A stretch of 10,665 nt of DNA from Lachnospiraceae bacterium (lineage in GTDB: Bacteria; Bacillota; Clostridia; Lachnospirales; Lachnospiraceae): contig VSOC01000050.1 in the NCBI GenBank assembly GCA_009774615.1, positions 13,906-24,570 of the forward strand. Reading direction: 5' to 3'. The notes below the pieces were generated by a model. That model was not told the origin of the DNA. It saw nothing but the letters and a program-made list of their open reading frames with translations, and did no database searches. Positions 6,372 through 10,665 of the stretch are shown piece after piece. Every line of letters begins with the position of its first letter. Position 1 is the first letter of the stretch. A program made the translations under genes and the position numbers.

Positions 6372-6420
6372 CCGCTGCGGAGAGGGCGTGCTTTGTCGGA
6401 GCATCGCCCTGCCGGAGCGG
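6372..6420 (+). promoter_or_regulatory. Strong hairpin after the pilin gene
   Basis: The core stem pairs AGGGCGTGCT (6383-6392) with AGCA (6400-6403) and CGCCCT (6405-6410), with one bulged T and a 7-nt loop, giving 10 pairs. Outer arms CCGCT (6372-6376) and AGCGG (6416-6420) can add five more. No U-run follows, so it is not a classical intrinsic terminator. It may instead protect the 3' end of the pilin message or mark a processing site. Confidence 0.6.
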
Positions 6421-6478
6421 ACGGACATATGGATGGATAAGGTTGGTAATATCGGTTTATTTGTCCATTGATAGATAA

Positions 6479-6488
6479 AAAGGGGGTG
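6479..6488 (+). promoter_or_regulatory. Ribosome binding site deciding the large lipoprotein start
   Basis: The purine-rich AAGGGGGTG lies about 7 nt before GTG 6495. The alternative in-frame TTG at 6468 has no such site and would place polar residues before the signal peptide, so GTG 6495 is preferred. Confidence 0.75.
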
Positions 6489-6494
6489 CAGATT

Positions 6495-8897
6495 GTGAAA
6501 AGAATATTAATATCCTGTGCAGCTTTTCTTTCCGTTACTATATTTTTCACAGGCTGCAACTCCATCGTCGGTTCTATAAAGGTTGATTCCAGTGAAATCA
6601 AACAATCCGTAGCCGAAAGCTGCAGCGTCAGCCCGACCGTCCCCGAATCTCCGCCGCCGGATGTGTTTGAGCAGAATATGGGGGAGAAATTCGAGGACTT
6701 AAACGCTCCCAGGGCATTTCAGATTAAGGCGGAACATTCCCAGGAAAAAGATGATCTGGAAAGCTTTCAGATCGGAGCACTTTTGGAGGAGAATACCTTT
6801 GTCTACGCCTATTCCACGCGGGTAAAAGGGGAAGAAACGCCCAGGGATATGGTGCACAGCGCGGCATTTTACCGGTACGATACCGGCGAACTTCAGGTTT
6901 TTCATGAAAACCGCTTTGCCAGGGAATGGGAAGAATCGGAGGAGATGGAAGCAAATGATATGCAGGATGAGAAAGAAGCCTTTTTCATCCAGGTTTGTAC
7001 ATCCGGGGAAAAGGGAGAGGAAGAAATTTTTATTTACGACAACGGAGAAGGCTATCTCTACCGCCGGGACGGCACGCTGAAGCTTCATACGGACATCGCC
7101 GGTTTTATCCATCTTCAGTACCCGGATGTCCATTCCGTGTCCGTGATACATGCGCTGACGGACGGGGATAACCGGATTTATCTGGAACTTTCGATTGAAA
7201 AGGAAGCCGTAACTGTCCCCGAAGAGGAGGAAGAGCAGGAAACGGATAAAGCGCAAGGAGAGGAAAAGGACGAAGAAGGCACAGATAAATCGCAGGAAGG
7301 GGAAAAGGAAGCAGAGGATACAGAAAAAGAAATGGAAGCTCTGGATCAGGAAATGGCGGATAAGGTGGAAAATCTGATTCTTGTGTATGAGGTTCGATCT
7401 TTACAGCCACAGCTTCACCAGGAAAATGAACAGTTTGAAGCGCAGGTAGGCGCATGGACAGCGCTGGCGGACGGGCAGGAGTTTGCCGAGGGCGATGAGC
7501 CGGACGGCGGGGCGGACTGGGAAGAGGTAATGGAAGAACTTCCGGATCAGTGGTCAGGGACGGATATTTTAAATATGGGAAAGATGGCGGTCTATGAGTG
7601 GAAGAATGATCCGGTATTTCTCTATGAAGGCGATATCTGCACCTTTATCCCCGATGCGAATGCTTATCAGCCCTTTGTCAATCTGACCGAGGACTGGGAG
7701 TTCTGGAAGCAGTTCATCCCCTATCAGAGTCATTACAGCAGACTTTTCGGAAGAGTTGGTTCGGTCAGCTATCACGACGAGGAAAGCTTTACCCGGACCT
7801 TTACCGTGGTATCGACGGTGGAATATCAGAATGAAGAAGGGAAAACCGTTACCGACACACACCGCAGGGATGTTACCCAAACTCTTGTTCTGGATACCCG
7901 CCATAGGTATGCTCCCTTAAACAATGCTTATGTAGAAAGCTACTGGATCGTCGATAAAGGCAAGGCGACAGCATTGGGCAATGCATCAGGAAAAGATATT
8001 TTATGCAGCAATGAAAAGGGCGAAGCTTACTGGCTTTTGCCGGAGGGAAAGTTGGAGAAAATCGGAGATTTCGGGGAAGAAGAACAGCTTCAGGTGATCC
8101 GGGACGGGGAATATTCCCTGCTGTTAAGCTACGATTCGCATCGGATGAAGATACAGACCGATAAGCGCCACACGCCGGAGGAAGCAAAGGAAATCGAAGA
8201 GGATGAGATTGTATATCTGAATCTTGCAGGGGTGGCAAAACCCGGAGAATCCGCCTATGACCAGTACTTTCAGCAGAAAAATACAGAGCAGATCGCAGGG
8301 GGATTTGACGGCTATGGCGGGATTTACTTAAACGGCGATCAGCTTCTTCGCACGCAGCTTTCCCTGGATAAGGATGTGGTGAAGGAACTGACGGAATTAG
8401 GGCAGGATGTGTTTATGCCGTCGGAACAGGGGTATTTGCTGACCATACAGGATAAGGGCATGATTTATTATGACAGTAAAGAAGAAAGGTCCATGGTTTT
8501 ACTGGAAGGAAGCTGGTATCGAAGCTGGAAAAACGGCGGGAAATATGTATCGGTCGGGTTTTCGGGAGATGCATTTTATGACAAAATGGATATTGTATAT
8601 AGCCGGGTCTATACCTATGATTTGAATGAACTTGTCCGTTCGGTGATGAAGGATACGCGGGACGATTTGCTGGAACAGAAGAAAAAAGAGGAAGAGTTGG
8701 AACAGAGCAGGGCCGAAGAGGAAAGAACGCGGGAAAGTGTTGATCCGGAAGAAACCGTGGAGGATATGCTTGACCGCTGGAACAGGGAATATCCTAAGGA
8801 AGAGAGAGAAAAGGAAGTATTAGAAAAATTAGAGGGACTGGATGCGCCAAAGAAAGAGGAGTCATCTGAACCACCGGAATCAGCGGCATCAGAATAA
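6495..8897 (+). CDS. Large surface lipoprotein of the transfer operon, unknown family
   Basis: The GTG start gives an 800-residue protein with a clean lipoprotein signal (KRILISCAAFLSVTIFFTGC, Cys 21), so it should be tethered to the outer face of the membrane. After a Ser/Pro linker the protein is rich in beta strands with alternating aromatic and acidic residues. Phrases such as GEGYLYRRDGTLKLH, GEAYWLLPEGKLEKIGDF and KGMIYYDSKEERSMVLLEG recall beta-propeller blades, although no repeat family is certain. A Glu/Lys-rich insert at about 245-290 holds a 13-residue repeat starting TDKAQ, TDKSQ and TEKEM. The C-terminus (about 723-790) is a charged coiled-coil-like helix ending in Ser/Pro/Glu. 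It lies between the pilin and the kinase-like gene and is all extracytoplasmic, so a role in pilus or mating-channel assembly or cell contact is likely. That role is inferred; I do not recognise the family. Confidence 0.85.
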   Translation: MKRILISCAAFLSVTIFFTGCNSIVGSIKVDSSEIKQSVAESCSVSPTVPESPPPDVFEQNMGEKFEDLNAPRAFQIKAEHSQEKDDLESFQIGALLEENTFVYAYSTRVKGEETPRDMVHSAAFYRYDTGELQVFHENRFAREWEESEEMEANDMQDEKEAFFIQVCTSGEKGEEEIFIYDNGEGYLYRRDGTLKLHTDIAGFIHLQYPDVHSVSVIHALTDGDNRIYLELSIEKEAVTVPEEEEEQETDKAQGEEKDEEGTDKSQEGEKEAEDTEKEMEALDQEMADKVENLILVYEVRSLQPQLHQENEQFEAQVGAWTALADGQEFAEGDEPDGGADWEEVMEELPDQWSGTDILNMGKMAVYEWKNDPVFLYEGDICTFIPDANAYQPFVNLTEDWEFWKQFIPYQSHYSRLFGRVGSVSYHDEESFTRTFTVVSTVEYQNEEGKTVTDTHRRDVTQTLVLDTRHRYAPLNNAYVESYWIVDKGKATALGNASGKDILCSNEKGEAYWLLPEGKLEKIGDFGEEEQLQVIRDGEYSLLLSYDSHRMKIQTDKRHTPEEAKEIEEDEIVYLNLAGVAKPGESAYDQYFQQKNTEQIAGGFDGYGGIYLNGDQLLRTQLSLDKDVVKELTELGQDVFMPSEQGYLLTIQDKGMIYYDSKEERSMVLLEGSWYRSWKNGGKYVSVGFSGDAFYDKMDIVYSRVYTYDLNELVRSVMKDTRDDLLEQKKKEEELEQSRAEEERTRESVDPEETVEDMLDRWNREYPKEEREKEVLEKLEGLDAPKKEESSEPPESAASE
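7242..7358 (+). repeat. 39-nt (13-codon) acidic coding repeat in the lipoprotein
   Basis: Units start at 7242, 7281 and 7320 and encode TDKAQGEEKDEEG, TDKSQEGEKEAED and a weaker TEKEMEALDQEMA. The first two are clearly related; the third is degenerate. This forms a flexible, highly charged linker (residues 250-288). Confidence 0.6.
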
Positions 8898-8918
8898 GAG
8901 GTATCTGCTTGCACGAAG

Positions 8919-8925
8919 AAGGAGG
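8919..8925 (+). promoter_or_regulatory. Ribosome binding site for the kinase-like gene
   Basis: AAGGAGG lies 7 nt before ATG 8933. It is one of the strongest sites in the window and fixes the start. Confidence 0.85.
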
Positions 8926-8932
8926 AAAGTTT

Positions 8933-10665
8933 ATGGGAAAGTTTGATGGAATCAGTGCAGAACAGGTGCAGGATCGTTCGTGGAAATTTGAGGAATTTCA
9001 GGATTATTTTCAGCAGGAAGGGAAAAAATGGGGAAATTCATCGCCGTTTAAAGCGGTAGTTTCAGCAGTAAAATCCTACAGTAAGCTGCGCCAGAAGGAG
9101 ATTACACCAGAGAGCGCAATTAAGCTTGTCAATACGAATGATGCCCTGCTAAAAGCGTGTGCGGAATATAAATCGTTTAAAGAGAATGAAGAAAAAACGA
9201 AGAAAAGCGGGCTTTCCGACAGAGCACGCCAGCGTATAGCGGTTATGGATAAGCTGAGTGAGTATCAGATAAATATGAATCTGAACGAAGTCAGGGATAT
9301 GCGGGTGGTGCGTGCACTGGCTGGAAAAACCTGGGACAGCGCAGAACCCTTTAAGACCACAGAAGCTGTTTTGAACGGAAGAGAACAGGTGGTGGGAGCG
9401 AATGTCAATCAGCGAATTCTTTTGGAAGCTGACGGGAGAAAAGGTTTTTTTACGGAACAGGGCAAATTGACTATTGATAAAAAAGCTTATTTTAATCGTC
9501 TTCTTGATCAGACAAAAAATCCTGAACGAAAAGATTTGCTTTCGCAGAATGAGAGTATCTTCAACAGCATGGTTAAGGATGTCAATCTTATGCCAAGGAG
9601 TATTTCCTCAGATGCTTATGAGGTGCGATGGCAGTTTAGCTATAATCTAAAGGAAAAAATTGATCAAATGCCCCCCGACGCTTCGGATAGGGAAGCGATG
9701 AAGCTGCTCTATTCTCTTTCGTTTATCACGGAATTTTATGAAAAAGCAGCAGAACGAGGAGTGGGCGAAGCAGGAAAAAAAGATTTTTTGAATGAATACT
9801 GCAGGGAGCAGCTGCAAAGAAAACCTGGTAATATGGCTATCCAATCCAATGTGAATCGAATAGAGGCTTATAAGGAAGTTTTTCTTGAACTTCCCATTCC
9901 CAGGCCGGGGAAAAGAGTGTCTGATTATCAGATAATGAAAGCAAAAGAATGTATTTTTGACGAAAAAAGAGAACTTGTGGAGGCACGAAAAAAACTCTCT
10001 AAAGAAGGCAAAGAAGCACTCGAAGAAAACGAGGAACGCCGAAAACAGTTGGATACATTAATCAGAGATTCCCAGGGGCTTCATGAACTTTGCCAGACAG
10101 CAGCAAAGGCGACAGCCGACGAGGTGGCACTAAGCAAGAACTTTTTCAAAGACCAGAGCGAGTGGAATAGAGGGAAGGAGGATGCGGCAGCAAAGGATAT
10201 CGATCTGACGGCGCATAATATTGCCACCAGTCGTGTTGCGGAAATGATTGGTCTGGGCCATCTGGTTGCTCATTCGGAAAAGATGGTGGTCAAAGCAGGG
10301 GATAAAACCATGATGGGATGTTTTATGGAGTTTGCTAAAGGGGTTGACCCGACATCAAAAGACCCAGGAACCATACAGAAATTAAGTGAGGTGGAAATTT
10401 CGCCCAACCCCTCTTTTGTGCGGGATATGGCAGGCTTGGAAATATTGGATATTCTGTGTGCCCAGCAGGATCGCCATGCCAATAACCTGTTTTATCAGCT
10501 AAGTGAACCCGATGAACGCGGAAAGCGCAAGATTATCGGATTACAGGGAATTGATAATGATCTGGCCTTTGGATTAACTGAACAAACGGAATCAAATTGG
10601 AAAGGCACCCATCAGAAATGGGAAACGAACAATATTTTTATCGACAAGGATGTAGCGGATAAGAT
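8933..10665 (+). CDS. Large protein with PI4K-II/FAM20/HipA-like kinase motifs, 3'-truncated; candidate T4SS effector
   Basis: From ATG 8933 the frame is open for 577 codons to the right edge, so the C-terminus is missing. There is no signal peptide and no membrane helix. Residues 1-400 are mainly helical and charged, with a likely coiled coil at about 350-385, and I recognise no domain there. Residues 430-547 look like an atypical kinase core: ATSRVAEMIGLG (431-442), a strand with K450/K454, a hinge-like GCFMEFAKG (462-470), a helix DMAGLEILDILCAQQ, a catalytic-loop motif DRHANN (D513, N517/N518) and a metal-binding motif GIDNDLAFG (D541, F546). Type II PI4-kinases, FAM20-type and HipA-like kinases share the DRxxxN plus IDN-LAF pattern. 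It starts 35 nt after the lipoprotein stop and appears to be in the same operon. A phosphotransferase, either protein or lipid kinase, is likely. That it is secreted or transferred is inference. An intracellular HipA-type toxin or a regulator is an alternative. Codon and base use look more AT-rich than virB4. Confidence 0.8.
   Translation, partial: MGKFDGISAEQVQDRSWKFEEFQDYFQQEGKKWGNSSPFKAVVSAVKSYSKLRQKEITPESAIKLVNTNDALLKACAEYKSFKENEEKTKKSGLSDRARQRIAVMDKLSEYQINMNLNEVRDMRVVRALAGKTWDSAEPFKTTEAVLNGREQVVGANVNQRILLEADGRKGFFTEQGKLTIDKKAYFNRLLDQTKNPERKDLLSQNESIFNSMVKDVNLMPRSISSDAYEVRWQFSYNLKEKIDQMPPDASDREAMKLLYSLSFITEFYEKAAERGVGEAGKKDFLNEYCREQLQRKPGNMAIQSNVNRIEAYKEVFLELPIPRPGKRVSDYQIMKAKECIFDEKRELVEARKKLSKEGKEALEENEERRKQLDTLIRDSQGLHELCQTAAKATADEVALSKNFFKDQSEWNRGKEDAAAKDIDLTAHNIATSRVAEMIGLGHLVAHSEKMVVKAGDKTMMGCFMEFAKGVDPTSKDPGTIQKLSEVEISPNPSFVRDMAGLEILDILCAQQDRHANNLFYQLSEPDERGKRKIIGLQGIDNDLAFGLTEQTESNWKGTHQKWETNNIFIDKDVADK

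Larger units (their letters stand above)
6321..6494 (+). other. 174-nt spacer with 11-codon ORF and hairpin
   Basis: No substantial gene lies here. A tiny reading frame (ATG 6328, stop 6361-6363, peptide MGDLSLPAASP) has a weak AGGG upstream and ends 8 nt before a long hairpin. The rest leads to the ribosome binding site of the large lipoprotein. No U-tract follows the hairpin. Confidence 0.4.

Noticed and set aside
6372..6420. Hairpin after the pilin gene as an intrinsic terminator
   Set aside because: No U-tract follows on the + strand, and on the minus strand the hairpin is followed by A residues, so it does not fit either direction.
1..10665. CRISPR array, tRNA, rRNA, insertion sequence or att site
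   Set aside because: No repeat-spacer pattern, clover-leaf, rRNA-like sequence, transposase motif or terminal inverted repeat was seen on either strand.

Overview
The window looks like the core of a Gram-positive type IV secretion (conjugation) locus from an intestinal-type Firmicute, probably a Clostridia/Lachnospiraceae-like host. The reasons are a VirB4 ATPase with a PrgI-like membrane domain at its N-terminus, a small two-helix T4SS pilin, lipoprotein signals of Gram-positive type, strong AGGAGG ribosome binding sites and tight packing. All supported genes are on the + strand and read as one transfer operon, most likely part of an integrative conjugative element (ICE) or plasmid. This assignment is by eye from protein motifs. 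No relaxase, coupling protein (VirD4/TcpA), VirB8-like protein, cell-wall hydrolase, integrase, att site, rRNA, tRNA or CRISPR array is visible, so the element continues on both sides.

Layout: (1) 1-785, the C-terminal part of a Pro/Gly/Tyr/Ser-rich protein that enters from the left edge, possibly the tail of a VirB6/TrbL-like channel protein. (2) 782-3478, PrgI-VirB4 fusion ATPase, coupled to the previous gene by an ATGA overlap. (3) 3479-3575, a short spacer with a 23-nt repeat in two copies. (4) 3576-4379, a lipoprotein with a family 3 solute-binding fold whose ligand-binding residues look changed. (5) 4412-4723, a small charged protein. (6) 4707-5792, a secreted, C-terminally anchored protein with three Ig-like modules. 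(7) 5793-6011, a 219-nt leader with 14-nt tandem repeats and a possible RNA stem. (8) 6012-6320, the pilin. (9) 6321-6494, a spacer with a long hairpin. (10) 6495-8897, an 800-residue lipoprotein. (11) 8933 to the right edge, a large protein carrying a catalytic-loop and metal-binding motif pair like those of type II PI4-kinase/FAM20/HipA-like kinases.

How the parts may fit: VirB4 powers pilus or channel assembly, the PrgI-like region and the truncated upstream protein contribute to the inner-membrane channel, the pilin forms the extracellular or trans-wall subunit, and the two lipoproteins plus the Ig-like protein would form or decorate the part outside the membrane. The kinase-like protein is the least expected member. 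It has no secretion signal, has a long helical N-terminal region, and lies directly behind the surface genes, so it could be a transferred or secreted effector, a toxin, or a host-manipulating cargo protein. That is inference and is the main lead in this window.
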